DNA from: Paracoccaceae bacterium
GTDB lineage: Bacteria; Pseudomonadota; Alphaproteobacteria; Rhodobacterales; Rhodobacteraceae
Direction of reading: 5' to 3'
Assembly (NCBI GenBank): GCA_003567315.1
Contig: PWZT01000099.1
Location: 35,711-99,710, forward strand
Length of the DNA stretch: 64,000 bases
Shown here: piece by piece, positions 45,700 through 54,036 of the stretch
Layout: the number at the start of each line of letters is the position of its first letter
How positions within the stretch are numbered: position 1 is the first letter of the stretch
Program-made: the position numbers and the translations under genes
The notes under the pieces: model-generated
Database searches by the model: none
The model's input: only the letters and a program-made list of their open reading frames with translations
What the model was told of the DNA's origin: nothing

Positions 45700-47159
45700 T
45701 GCTGGTTCAGGACCATGACCGCGCGGGCGGCTACTGGGGGGCGGTCTATGCCTTCTGCGCCGTCAAGGGGTTGCAGGTGGTCATCGACGGCCCGGTGGGG
45801 TGCGAGAACCTGCCGGTGACGAGCGTTCTGCATTACACCGACGCGCTGCCGCCGCACGAGTTGCCGATCGTGGTGACCGGGCTGGGCGAGGAAGAGCTGG
45901 GCCGCGACGGCACCGAGGGCGCGATGAAGCGCGCGTGGAAAACGCTCGATCCGGCGCTGCCTGCTGTCGTCGTCACCGGCTCCATCGCCGAGATGATCGG
46001 CGGCGGCGTCACGCCGCAGGGCACCAACATCCAGCGCTTCCTGCCACGCACGATTGATGAGGATCAATGGGAAGCCGCCGACCGGGCGATGACCTGGATC
46101 TTCACCGAGTACGGCATGACCAAGGGCCGCATGCCGCCCGAGAAGAAGCGCGAGGAGGGCGCGAAACCGCGCGTCAATATCCTCGGGCCGATGTATGGCA
46201 CCTTCAACATGCCCTCGGATCTGGCCGAGATCCGGCGTCTGGTCGAAGGCATTGGGGCCGAGGTCAATATGGTGATGCCGCTGGGCGCGCATCTCGCCGA
46301 GATGCGCAACCTGGTCAACGCCGACGCAAATATCGTGATGTATCGCGAATTCGGGCGCGGGCTCGCGGAAGTGCTGGGCAAACCCTATCTGCAGGCCCCC
46401 ATCGGCATGGAGAGCACCACGCTCTTCCTGCGCCGTCTGGGCGAGTTGCTGGGGCTCGACCCCGAGCCCTTCATCACGCGCGAGAAGCACTCGACGCTCA
46501 AGCCCATGTGGGACCTCTGGCGCTCGGTCACGCAGGATTTCTACGCCACGGCGAGTTTCGCGGTGGTGGCCAATGAGACCTATGCCCGCGGGCTGCGCAA
46601 TTACCTCGAGAACGATCTGGGCATGCCCTGCGCCTTTGCGGTCGCGCGTGTGCGCGGGGCCAAGACCGACAATGACCGCGTGCGCGCGCTGATGGGCGAG
46701 AAACGCCCGCTGATCGTCTTCGGCTCGATAAACGAGAAGATGTATCTCGCCGAGCAGAAAGCCGGCCACGGCCCTGCGCCCGCGTTCATCCCCGCAAGCT
46801 TCCCCGGCGCCGCGATCCGGCGGCACACCGGCACGCCAATGATGGGCTATGCGGGCGCGACCTATGTGCTGCAGGAAGTCTGCAACGGGCTCTTTGACGC
46901 GCTGTTCCACATCCTGCCGCTGGGCGCGCAGATGGATGCGGCCGAGGCCACGCCATCGACGCTCAGGCGCGATCTGCCATGGTCCGAGGCCGCCAAGCGC
47001 GAGCTCGACCGGATCGTGGCCGAGCACCCCATCCTGACCCGCATTTCGGCCGCGCGCACCTTGCGCGATGCCGTCGAGAAGGCCGCGCTCGAACGCGGGG
47101 CCGAAGAAGTTGACAGCGATCTGGTCGAGGCGCTCCGCCCCGGTCTGACCCGCGCGTGA
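45699..47159 (+). CDS. bchZ: Chlorophyllide a reductase subunit Z
   Basis: Protein of 486 residues and partner of BchY. N-terminal [29 protein letters not shown] with the conserved cluster-ligand Cys, and a C-terminal [40 protein letters not shown] tail like those on BchB. Its ATG overlaps the bchY stop by one base. pufQ follows 19 bases later. Confidence 0.97.
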   Translation: MLVQDHDRAGGYWGAVYAFCAVKGLQVVIDGPVGCENLPVTSVLHYTDALPPHELPIVVTGLGEEELGRDGTEGAMKRAWKTLDPALPAVVVTGSIAEMIGGGVTPQGTNIQRFLPRTIDEDQWEAADRAMTWIFTEYGMTKGRMPPEKKREEGAKPRVNILGPMYGTFNMPSDLAEIRRLVEGIGAEVNMVMPLGAHLAEMRNLVNADANIVMYREFGRGLAEVLGKPYLQAPIGMESTTLFLRRLGELLGLDPEPFITREKHSTLKPMWDLWRSVTQDFYATASFAVVANETYARGLRNYLENDLGMPCAFAVARVRGAKTDNDRVRALMGEKRPLIVFGSINEKMYLAEQKAGHGPAPAFIPASFPGAAIRRHTGTPMMGYAGATYVLQEVCNGLFDALFHILPLGAQMDAAEATPSTLRRDLPWSEAAKRELDRIVAEHPILTRISAARTLRDAVEKAALERGAEEVDSDLVEALRPGLTRA

Positions 47160-47178
47160 CCCAGAGAGGAGAGCGACA

Positions 47179-47400
47179 ATGGCCGACTACACAGTGAATG
47201 CCCCCCGTCCCCGCAATGAGCGGGCGCAGACATGGGAATACAACCTCTATTTCGGCGTGATCTTCGCACTCGCGCTGGTCACCGGGATCCTGACCTGGTC
47301 GTGGCGCGTGCTTACCACGGGCCGCCTGCCAAAGCTCGGCCCGGTGGGGCGCGCGCTCAAGGATGCCAGCGTCATCGCGCCGATCATCTTCCGCAGCTAA
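47179..47400 (+). CDS. pufQ: PufQ, reaction-centre operon regulator of pigment supply
   Basis: Protein of 73 residues with one membrane segment (YFGVIFALALVTGILTWSW) flanked by an Arg/Pro-rich N-terminus. Size and place (between bchZ and pufB) match PufQ of Rhodobacter, which promotes bacteriochlorophyll supply and pigment-protein assembly. AGAGGAGAG ribosome site before the ATG. Confidence 0.9.
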   Translation: MADYTVNAPRPRNERAQTWEYNLYFGVIFALALVTGILTWSWRVLTTGRLPKLGPVGRALKDASVIAPIIFRS

Positions 47401-47522
47401 GGCGCTGCGACACGAAATTCCCGTAGGCCAGGGTCTGCGGGAGCGGTGGGTCTGCCAGTCCGGCAGGTCCATCATCCCGGCCGCAGGGTGTGCGGCGTCA
47501 GTCTTAAGATCCGGAGGATACT
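47401..47522 (+). other. pufQ-pufB spacer (5' leader of pufBA message)
   Basis: 122 bases without a gene. A short stem CTGCC/GGCAG (47452-47456 with 47462-47466) and a CCGGAGGA ribosome site before pufB are visible. In Rhodobacter the mature puf message begins in this interval after processing; that is inferred here from position. Confidence 0.5.
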
Positions 47523-47672
47523 ATGGCTGAAAACACCGATCTGTCGTTCACAGGTCTTACTGATGAGCAGGCCCAGGAACTGCACTCAGTCTACATGAGC
47601 GGTCTCACGCTCTTCGTAGGCGTGGCAGTGGTTGCGCATATCGCGACCTATATCTGGCGCCCGTGGTTCTGA
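47523..47672 (+). CDS. pufB: Light-harvesting 1 beta chain
   Basis: 49 residues, [20 protein letters not shown]..., with the bacteriochlorophyll-ligand His in [16 protein letters not shown] and the classic C-terminal WRPWF. Nearly identical in plan to Rhodobacter LH1 beta ([20 protein letters not shown]). Forms the LH1 ring around the reaction centre. Good GGAGGA ribosome site. pufA starts 13 bases later. Confidence 0.96.
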   Translation: MAENTDLSFTGLTDEQAQELHSVYMSGLTLFVGVAVVAHIATYIWRPWF

Positions 47673-47685
47673 GGAGGGACAATCC

Positions 47686-47847
47686 ATGTCAAAATTCTAC
47701 AAGATCTGGCTCATCTTCGACCCCCGCCGCGTGTTCGTGGCACAGGGTGTCTTTCTCTTCCTGCTGGCTGCAATGATCCACCTGGTGGTGCTGTCCAACG
47801 GCATCAACTGGTTCGCTGCGGCTGCCGAGCGTGCTGCGGGCGGCTGA
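47686..47847 (+). CDS. pufA: Light-harvesting 1 alpha chain
   Basis: 53 residues, [20 protein letters not shown]..., with the ligand His in [12 protein letters not shown]. Matches Rhodobacter LH1 alpha except for a shortened C-terminus (AAAERAAGG). The start at 47686 follows GAGGAGGG; the longer 47632 frame lies within pufB. Confidence 0.96.
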   Translation: MSKFYKIWLIFDPRRVFVAQGVFLFLLAAMIHLVVLSNGINWFAAAAERAAGG

Positions 47848-47867
47848 GCAGGCGAGAGCACATGATC

Positions 47868-47905
47868 GTCGCGGGCGGGGGGCGTCCCCGTCTGTCGCCC
47901 GCGAC
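47868..47905 (+). other. Intercistronic hairpin between pufA and pufL
   Basis: Perfect 10-bp stem GTCGCGGGCG/CGCCCGCGAC (47868-47877 with 47896-47905) capped by a G/C-rich inner loop. A hairpin here protects the pufBA message in Rhodobacter and gives LH1 excess over reaction centre; the same role is likely. Confidence 0.8.
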
Positions 47906-47976
47906 AACCAAACCACGGGGTTTTGCCCGACGCGACAGGCCATGAGCGGCCTTTCGCCATAACTGGAGAGGGAAGC

Positions 47977-48828
47977 ATGGCACTGCTCAGCTTCGAACGA
48001 AAATACCGGGTGCCGGGCGGCACGCTGGTCGGCGGGAATCTGTTCGACTTTTGGGTTGGGCCGTTCTACGTCGGTTTCTTCGGGGTCACGACGATCTTCT
48101 TCGCCGTCCTCGGAACTCTGCTGATCTTCTGGGGGGCAGTGCTGCAAGGCACCTGGAACCCCTGGCTGATTTCCATCAATCCCCCACCCCTGTCCTATGG
48201 GTTGGGACCGGCACCGCTTCTGGAAGGCGGGCTCTGGCAGATCGTGACGATCTGCGCCATCGGGGCCTTCGTTTCATGGGCGCTGCGCGAAGTCGAGATT
48301 GCGCGCAAGCTGGGCATGGGGCTGCATGTGCCCTTCGCCTTTGGCGTGGCGATCTTCGCCTATCTCACACTGGTTGTCATCCGTCCTGTCTGGATGGGCG
48401 CCTGGGGGCACGCATTCCCCTATGGCATCTGGACCCATCTCGATTGGGTCTCGAATGTGGGCTATACCTACGGCAACTTCCATTACAATCCGGCGCATAT
48501 GATCGCGGTGACCTTCTTCTTCACCACGACGCTCGCGCTGGCGCTGCACGGCGCGCTGGTTCTGTCAGCGGCCAATCCGGCAAAGAAGGGCGACACGATG
48601 AAGACGCCCGACCATGAGGACACGTTCTTCCGCGACCTGATCGGCTATTCGGTCGGCACGCTGGGCATTCACCGCCTTGGCCTGCTTCTGGCGCTGAATG
48701 CCGGGTTCTGGTCGGCGGTCTGTATCGTGATCTCCGGCACCATCTGGTTCGACCAGTGGGTGTTCTGGTGGGATTGGTGGCTCGATCTGCCCTGGTGGCG
48801 TGATATCCCAGGAGGCGTCAATGGCTGA
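47977..48828 (+). CDS. pufL: Photosynthetic reaction centre L subunit
   Basis: 283 residues, five membrane helices. [36 protein letters not shown] at the N-terminus, [16 protein letters not shown] with the bacteriochlorophyll ligand His, and [15 protein letters not shown] with an iron-ligand His. Binds half of the special pair, an accessory bacteriochlorophyll, a bacteriopheophytin and QA/QB-side cofactors with PufM. GGAGAGGGA site precedes the ATG. Overlaps pufM by 8 nt. Confidence 0.98.
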   Translation: MALLSFERKYRVPGGTLVGGNLFDFWVGPFYVGFFGVTTIFFAVLGTLLIFWGAVLQGTWNPWLISINPPPLSYGLGPAPLLEGGLWQIVTICAIGAFVSWALREVEIARKLGMGLHVPFAFGVAIFAYLTLVVIRPVWMGAWGHAFPYGIWTHLDWVSNVGYTYGNFHYNPAHMIAVTFFFTTTLALALHGALVLSAANPAKKGDTMKTPDHEDTFFRDLIGYSVGTLGIHRLGLLLALNAGFWSAVCIVISGTIWFDQWVFWWDWWLDLPWWRDIPGGVNG

Positions 48829-49747
48829 GTATCAGAATATCTTTACCCAGGTGCAAGTCCGCGCTGCACCGGAGATGGGGATGGTCGAAGGCGTCGAGCT
48901 GGAAAACCGCACCAAATCGGCCAGCTTCTCCAACCTTCTGGGCTGGTTCGGCAATGCCCAACTCGGGCCGATCTATCTCGGCACGATGGGGGTGATCAGC
49001 CTCGCCACGGGCATCATCTGGTTCGTGATGGTGGGGCTGTGGTTCTGGGATCAGGCGGGCTACAACCCGGCGGTGTTCCTGCGTGACCTGTTCTGGCTCT
49101 CGCTCGATCCGCCGAGCCCCGAATACGGGCTGAGCATTCCGCCGATGCGGGAGGGGGGCTATTTCCTGATCGCCTCGTTCTTCCTGCTGATCTCGGTCAT
49201 GACATGGTGGGTGCGCACATGGCTGCGCGCTGAGGCGCTGGGCATGGGCAAGCATGTCGCCTGGGCGTTTCTCTCGGCGATCTGGCTCTTTCTCGTGCTG
49301 GGCCTCTTCCGCCCGCTCCTGATGGGGTCGTGGTCCGAGGCGGTGCCTTACGGCATCTTCACCCATCTTGACTGGACCAATCTCTTCTCGCTGCAATACG
49401 GGAACCTCTTCTACAACCCGTTCCATGCGCTTTCGATCGTGTTCCTCTATGGCTCGGCGCTGTTGTTCGCCATGCATGGGGCAACGATTCTGGCCGTGTC
49501 CCGCTTCGGTGGCGACCGCGAGCTGGAACAGATCGTGGATCGTGGTACGGCATCCGAACGCGCCGCCCTGTTCTGGCGCTGGACGATGGGCTTCAACGCC
49601 ACGATGGAAGGGATTCACCGCTGGGCCTGGTGGTTCGCCGTGCTGACCACGCTGACAGGCGGCATCGGGATCCTGCTCACCGGCACTGTGGTCGATAACT
49701 GGGCCGTCTGGGCCGAGGAACGCGGCTTCCGTCCCATCTATGATTAA
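48821..49747 (+). CDS. pufM: Photosynthetic reaction centre M subunit
   Basis: 308 residues, five membrane helices. [24 protein letters not shown] at the N-terminus, [17 protein letters not shown] with the special-pair ligand His, and [32 protein letters not shown] with the iron-ligand His and QA site. The start is coupled to the pufL end (AGGAGG site). Ends RGFRPIYD without the C-terminal extension seen in species that carry a cytochrome subunit. Confidence 0.98.
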   Translation: MAEYQNIFTQVQVRAAPEMGMVEGVELENRTKSASFSNLLGWFGNAQLGPIYLGTMGVISLATGIIWFVMVGLWFWDQAGYNPAVFLRDLFWLSLDPPSPEYGLSIPPMREGGYFLIASFFLLISVMTWWVRTWLRAEALGMGKHVAWAFLSAIWLFLVLGLFRPLLMGSWSEAVPYGIFTHLDWTNLFSLQYGNLFYNPFHALSIVFLYGSALLFAMHGATILAVSRFGGDRELEQIVDRGTASERAALFWRWTMGFNATMEGIHRWAWWFAVLTTLTGGIGILLTGTVVDNWAVWAEERGFRPIYD

Positions 49748-49758
49748 GGAGCATCGAT

Positions 49759-49989
49759 ATGGTTGAACATGACTACATCCAGGAGACCCGCACGCAACGT
49801 CTGCGCAACTGGGTCTTGGCAGAGATGCTCCGTGGTGCAGGATATGCGCTGGCCTTCCTCGCCTTCATCGGCGTGATCTACCTGATCATCTGGGGCATTG
49901 GCCAATTCATGCCGGACGAGCGTTTGAACGCGCCGCCCCCCATGCCCTTCAGCGCCTATGAAGCGCCGCTGGACCGGGTGGTGGTGTAA
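49759..49989 (+). CDS. pufX: PufX, quinone-channel protein of the RC-LH1 complex
   Basis: 76 residues with one membrane helix (LRGAGYALAFLAFIGVIYLIIWGIG) and a Pro-rich C-terminus (MPDERLNAPPPMPFS). Position directly after pufM, size and the M-x2-GA helix start plus (M/L)P-x(2-3)-AP pattern fit PufX of Rhodobacter, which opens the LH1 ring for quinone exchange and shapes dimers. PufX sequences diverge fast, so assignment rests partly on position. Confidence 0.88.
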   Translation: MVEHDYIQETRTQRLRNWVLAEMLRGAGYALAFLAFIGVIYLIIWGIGQFMPDERLNAPPPMPFSAYEAPLDRVVV

Positions 49990-49997
49990 TGCGGATC

Positions 49998-50026
49998 GGG
50001 GCAGGCAGGTGATGCTTGCCTGCCCC
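49998..50026 (+). other. Hairpin at the 3' end of the puf message
   Basis: Perfect 10-bp stem GGGGCAGGCA/TGCCTGCCCC (49998-50007 with 50017-50026, 9-base loop) eight bases after pufX. No T run follows, so it probably protects the 3' end rather than terminates. Confidence 0.75.
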
Positions 50027-50082
50027 CAACAAGGTTCGGGCCATTAGCCGGTCCGGACGCGGGCTTGTGACGCCCGGTTCCC

Positions 50083-50144
50083 TTTCCTGTTGGCGACAGG
50101 AAACTGGTGCCGTGCGGGGCAGCCCCACGGCACCCTTTTTCTTT
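50083..50144 (+). terminator. Intrinsic terminator between pufX and dxs
   Basis: A first hairpin TTTCCTGT/ACAGGAAA (50083-50090 with 50096-50103) is followed by GGTGCCGT/ACGGCACC (50106-50113 with 50127-50134) enclosing a further G4/C4 pairing, then CTTTTTCTTT. This should end the puf transcript. Confidence 0.8.
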
Positions 50145-50145
50145 C

Positions 50146-50223
50146 TGAAAGCTTTTTTCGTCAGTTGAAAAAAGATCAGACGAAGCGGGGGCCGCTTTTT
50201 TCACATAATGAAAAAAGCTTTCA
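50146..50223. repeat. Mirror-like A/T inverted repeats in the dxs leader
   Basis: A perfect 14-base inverted repeat, TGAAAGCTTTTTTC (50146-50159) with GAAAAAAGCTTTCA (50210-50223). Inside it lie GAAAAAAG (50167-50174) and CTTTTTTC (50195-50202). Two small 7-base-loop hairpins or one large stem can form, in a mutually exclusive way. The region is AT-rich, unlike its surroundings. Confidence 0.75.
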
Positions 50224-50245
50224 AAATAAGAGAAAGGGAACCCCG

Positions 50246-52186
50246 ATGGACCTCACTGATGCCCCCCAATCCAAAACACCTTATCTTGACCGCGTGGCCG
50301 GCCCTGCCGATCTGCGCGATTTCGATGACCATGAGCTTGAGGCGCTGGCCCAAGAGTTACGCGCCGAGACCATCGAGACTGTCAGCCGAACAGGCGGGCA
50401 TCTGGGCTCGAGTCTTGGTGTGGTGGAGCTGACCGTTGCAATCCATTCGGTGTTCCGCACGCCCTTCGACAAGCTGGTCTGGGATGTCTCCCACCAATGC
50501 TACCCGCACAAGATCATCACTGGTCGCCGCGACCGAATGCCCACGCTGCGCCAGGGCGGCGGGCTGTCGGGCTTCACCAAGCGCAGCGAGTCGGTCTTTG
50601 ACCCGTTCGGTGCCGCGCATAGCTCCACCAGCATCTCCGCCGCGCTCGGCTTCACCATCGGCCGCGATATGGGCCAGCCTACGGGCGATGCGATTGCAGT
50701 CATCGGTGACGGCTCCATCACTGCGGGCATGGCCTATGAGGCGCTCAACAATGCCGGGGCTGAGGGGCGGCGGCTCTTCGTGATCCTGAATGACAATGAC
50801 ATGTCCATCGCCCCGCCCGTGGGCGCGATGAACAGCTATCTCAACCGGCTCAACATGCCGCATGCCTCGCTCTCGGAGGTCGCGCAGGGTTTCATCGCCG
50901 CGTTGCCGCAATCCTTGCGCGAGCAGGCCCTCGCCGCGCGTAGCCGTGCCTGTGGCGGGCCGCCTGATGCGACCATGTTCGAGCATCTGGGCTTTACCTA
51001 TATCGGCCCGATCGACGGCCATTCCATGCCAGATTTGCTGGCGACCCTGCGCATGGCACACGCCCGCGCCGAAGGGCCGGTGCTGATCCATGTGCGCACC
51101 GTCAAGGGCAAGGGTTATGCGCCCGCCGAAGCCTCGGAATGCTGCTATCATGGCGTGTCGAAATTCGATGTCGCCTCGGGCACGCAATCGAAGGGTCGCG
51201 CCAATGCGCCGAGCTACACCTCGGTTTTCGGTCGTGCCCTCACCGATGAGGCGTCGCGCGACCCCACAATCGTGGCGGTCAATGCCGCGATGCCCAATGG
51301 CACTGGCGTCGATATCATGGCCAAACGCTTCCCGCGCCGGGTTTTCGATGTGGGCATAGCCGAACAACACGCCGTGACTTTCGCCGCCGGGATGGCGGCG
51401 AGCGGGCTCAAACCCTTTTGTGCGATCTATTCGACCTTCCTGCAACGCGGCTATGACCAGATCGTGCATGATGTGGCGCTGCAAGGGCTGCCCGTGCGCT
51501 TCGCCATCGACCGCGCCGGGCTGGTGGGCGCGGATGGGGCGACCCATGCGGGCAGTTTCGATGTGGCCTATATGACCAACCTGCCGGGCATGGTGGTGAT
51601 GGCCGCAGGCGATGAGGCCGAGCTTGTGCATATGGTCGCGACGGCTGTGGCGCATGACGATGGCCCCATCGCCTTCCGCTACCCGCGCGGCGAGGGTGTG
51701 GGCGTTGATCTGCCCGAGCGCGGCGTGCCGCTGGAGATCGGCAAGGGGCGCGTGTTGAAAGAGGGCGACAGCGTGGCCTTCCTGTCTTTTGGCGCGCATC
51801 TGCATGAGGTGCAGACCGCGGTCGAGGCGCTGGAGGCGCGCGGGATAAGCTGCACGATTGCCGATGCGCGCTTTGCCAAACCACTCGATACCGATCTGAT
51901 CACCCAACTTGCGCGCCATCACGCGGCGCTGATCACGGTCGAGCAGGGCGCGCAGGGCGGGTTTGGCGCGCATGTGCTGCATTACATGGCCAATGCGGGG
52001 CTCTTGCAATCGGGGCTTGCGATCCGCACCATGACGCTGCCGGATCGCTTCATCGAGCAGGCGAGCCCGGCGGAAATGTATCGCGATGCCTGCCTGACCG
52101 CCGATGAGATTGCCGAGACTGCGCTGCAGGCGCTGGGAGTCTCGTCGCTTTCCCGAAACGCGAATCGGGCTAGTATCCCGGGGTAG
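50246..52186 (+). CDS. dxs: 1-deoxy-D-xylulose-5-phosphate synthase
   Basis: Thiamine-diphosphate enzyme of 646 residues that makes DXP from pyruvate and glyceraldehyde-3-phosphate, the entry to the MEP isoprenoid route feeding carotenoid and phytyl synthesis. [21 protein letters not shown] at the N-terminus, ThDP/Mg site [18 protein letters not shown], and transketolase domain [18 protein letters not shown]. The start at 50246 (MDLTDAP) follows AGAAAGGGA; the frame open to 50090 runs through the hairpin leader. Confidence 0.95.
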   Translation: MDLTDAPQSKTPYLDRVAGPADLRDFDDHELEALAQELRAETIETVSRTGGHLGSSLGVVELTVAIHSVFRTPFDKLVWDVSHQCYPHKIITGRRDRMPTLRQGGGLSGFTKRSESVFDPFGAAHSSTSISAALGFTIGRDMGQPTGDAIAVIGDGSITAGMAYEALNNAGAEGRRLFVILNDNDMSIAPPVGAMNSYLNRLNMPHASLSEVAQGFIAALPQSLREQALAARSRACGGPPDATMFEHLGFTYIGPIDGHSMPDLLATLRMAHARAEGPVLIHVRTVKGKGYAPAEASECCYHGVSKFDVASGTQSKGRANAPSYTSVFGRALTDEASRDPTIVAVNAAMPNGTGVDIMAKRFPRRVFDVGIAEQHAVTFAAGMAASGLKPFCAIYSTFLQRGYDQIVHDVALQGLPVRFAIDRAGLVGADGATHAGSFDVAYMTNLPGMVVMAAGDEAELVHMVATAVAHDDGPIAFRYPRGEGVGVDLPERGVPLEIGKGRVLKEGDSVAFLSFGAHLHEVQTAVEALEARGISCTIADARFAKPLDTDLITQLARHHAALITVEQGAQGGFGAHVLHYMANAGLLQSGLAIRTMTLPDRFIEQASPAEMYRDACLTADEIAETALQALGVSSLSRNANRASIPG

Positions 52187-52231
52187 CGAATTGCTGGCGT
52201 AAGGTGAGTTTCAACAGAAGGGAGCTTTGGA

Positions 52232-52828
52232 ATGGCTGAGACGGAAATGAAGAACGCCCCCCCGCTCTATGGCTGGGCGATTGCCTGCGGGGCCGGGGCC
52301 GTGGCTTTCGGCGTGTCGCTGGTGCTGATCGGGATTGAGGGCAATGGCTCGGTCTTTATCGGGATCATGATCGCCCTGATCGTGGGCATCATCTTCACGA
52401 TTGCCGAACGCGGACCGCGCCCGGCCAAGACAAGCGTGAAGGCGGAGCCCGCGCCGACAGTCGCCGATGCCGAGGCCGCCGCGCCCGCTGCTGCCAAGAC
52501 CGCCGCGCCTGCCGCCTCTGCCGCTCCGGCGGCGGCTGCTTCCGCTTTCGCCGATGCCTCCGACGGCATTGAGGGCAAAAAGCCGCAAGGGCTGGCAAGC
52601 GCGCAGGGCGAAGCGGATGATCTCAAGCAGATCACAGGGGTTGGTCCGGTGCTGGAAGGCAAGCTCAATGATCTGGGCATCTTCCATTTCTGGCAGATCG
52701 CGAAATGGGGCAAGGATGAGGTCGCCTGGGTCGACGGATTCCTGAATTTCAAGGGCCGGATCGAGCGCGATGACTGGATTTCGCAGGCCAGGACGCTGGC
52801 CGAGAGCAGCCCGGCGAAGCCGTCCTGA
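52232..52828 (+). CDS. Membrane-anchored protein with C-terminal helix-hairpin-helix-like domain
   Basis: 198 residues: two N-terminal membrane segments (LYGWAIACGAGAVAFGVSLVLIG; SVFIGIMIALIVGIIFTI), an Ala/Pro-rich linker (about residues 65-115), and a C-terminal DLKQITGVGPVLEGKLNDLGIFHFWQIAKW...FKGRIERDDWISQA. That last domain (GVGPxxexkL...gi..f.qia) is a helix-hairpin-helix-like fold found on several alphaproteobacterial proteins, including NuoE C-terminal extensions. Function unknown. The CIA30-like gene follows immediately. Confidence 0.75.
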   Translation: MAETEMKNAPPLYGWAIACGAGAVAFGVSLVLIGIEGNGSVFIGIMIALIVGIIFTIAERGPRPAKTSVKAEPAPTVADAEAAAPAAAKTAAPAASAAPAAAASAFADASDGIEGKKPQGLASAQGEADDLKQITGVGPVLEGKLNDLGIFHFWQIAKWGKDEVAWVDGFLNFKGRIERDDWISQARTLAESSPAKPS

Positions 52829-52831
52829 GAC

Positions 52832-53335
52832 ATGCTTCTGGACGATGGCGGCGGCCCCGGATTGCGGGCCGCCAACGGGCATGACTGGCGCTGTGTCACC
52901 GATGGGGTGATGGGTGGTGTCAGTGATGCCGTGCTTGTGCGCGAGGAGGTCGCGGGGCGGCGGGCGCTGCATCTGACCGGCGATGTGCGCCTCGAGAACA
53001 ATGGTGGTTTCGTGCAGATGTCGCTCGATCTCGCCGCGCGCGGGGCGTTGCTGGATGCCAGTCACTATGCGGGGCTGGCGCTGACCGTGCGAGGCAATGG
53101 GCAGGATTACAACATCCACCTGCGCAGCCCTGACATGGCGCGGGTCTGGCAGTCCTGGCGGGCGACGTTTCATGCGCCTGCGGAGTGGCGCGAGGTGCAT
53201 CTGCGTTTCGCGGAGTTCACGCCTTACCGGACCGAGTTGCCTGTCGACCCGGCGCGCCTGTCGCGGATCGGGCTGGTGGCCATCGGCCAGGCGATGCGCG
53301 CGGATCTGGCGCTGGCGCGGCTGGCGTTTGTCTGA
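52832..53335 (+). CDS. CIA30-family protein
   Basis: 167 residues. The N-terminal WRCVTDGVMGGVSDA and later FVQMSLDL, GLALTVRGNGQDYNIHLR and WREVHLRFAEFTPYR are the hallmarks of the complex I intermediate-associated protein 30 (NDUFAF1-like) domain, a jelly-roll fold. In mitochondria CIA30 helps assemble complex I; bacterial roles are not settled. It lies three bases after the helix-hairpin-helix gene and converges on the PAS gene across repeat B2. Confidence 0.8.
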   Translation: MLLDDGGGPGLRAANGHDWRCVTDGVMGGVSDAVLVREEVAGRRALHLTGDVRLENNGGFVQMSLDLAARGALLDASHYAGLALTVRGNGQDYNIHLRSPDMARVWQSWRATFHAPAEWREVHLRFAEFTPYRTELPVDPARLSRIGLVAIGQAMRADLALARLAFV

Positions 53336-53367
53336 GGGTCAGAGGGCTTGCGGCTGATCGGCGTCAA

Positions 53368-53440
53368 AGCGCCCTCGGGCCGCGCCCACCCGCCCGCCCC
53401 TGCACGCCCCGAGGGCGCTGCCTGCGCGTGCCGCGCAGGC
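53368..53440. repeat. Dispersed repeat B, copy 2 (double hairpin)
   Basis: Stem 1 AGCGCCCTCGGG/CCCGAGGGCGCT (53368-53379 with 53408-53419), identical to copy 1. Stem 2 is GCCTGCGCG/CGCGCAGGC (53420-53440): both arms differ from copy 1 but still pair perfectly. It lies between convergent stops. Confidence 0.8.
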
Positions 53441-53451
53441 GGGGCGCGCTG

Positions 53452-54036
53452 TCAGTAGCGCCGGTCATGGGGCTGCACGATGGTCAGCACAACCGCAGCC
53501 CCCTCTGCGCCGATCTCCATGCGCGCCATGCGCAGGTCGCACATCAGATAGCTCTCGGGTGTCTTGTCGATCAGGCTCACGGCCTTCACATCCGCGCCGC
53601 TGCCGATCCGGCAATCGGCGAGCCCCAGCGAGATGCGGTCCTGATCGAAGCGGTTTTCGCCCAGATGGCGCAGGTAGTGGATGCCGCTGGTGTCGTTGAA
53701 GCGGCGCGGGAACATCTTGCGCAGCTTGTGGTTCTCGGCGGTGACCGCGCCGCTTTCGGGGTCCACCAGCAGTGCCGCCACCGGCATGTCATGAAAGATG
53801 GTCTCGAATTTCAGCCGCTCGACCTCGAGCGCGGCATTGGCTTCGCGCAACTGCTCGACCTGCACTTCGATCTCGACCTGATGGGTCAGAAGGTCCAGCG
53901 CCAGCTCGTCGAGGCTTACCGATTCGCGCTTGAGCAACTCTTCGAGCGAGGGGAGTTTGCCATTCTGCAAAAGCTCCGAAATCCGCCTGCGGGCGATGGG
54001 ATCGCGCGTTTTGTCGGAGTTTGCGGACTGACTCAT
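53452..54036 (-). CDS. PAS-domain protein partner of the CheB-CheR hybrid
   Basis: 194 residues: an N-terminal helical/coiled-coil part (LDELALDLLTHQVEIEVQVEQLREANAALEVERLKFE, heptad-like; residues about 40-80) and one PAS domain (about 78-190: FHDMPVAALLVDPESGAVTAENHKLRKMF). No output domain is seen. It overlaps the upstream hybrid by 4 nt, so it is made with it and may relay or receive its signal. Confidence 0.8.
   Translation of the reverse strand: MSQSANSDKTRDPIARRRISELLQNGKLPSLEELLKRESVSLDELALDLLTHQVEIEVQVEQLREANAALEVERLKFETIFHDMPVAALLVDPESGAVTAENHKLRKMFPRRFNDTSGIHYLRHLGENRFDQDRISLGLADCRIGSGADVKAVSLIDKTPESYLMCDLRMARMEIGAEGAAVVLTIVQPHDRRY

Noticed and set aside
45444..47027. 527-codon minus-strand frame opposite bchZ
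   Set aside because: Shadow of bchZ; no motif or start context.
50090..50245. 52-codon N-terminal extension of dxs
   Set aside because: It runs through the terminator and A/T inverted repeats; the conserved Dxs start and a ribosome site are at 50246.
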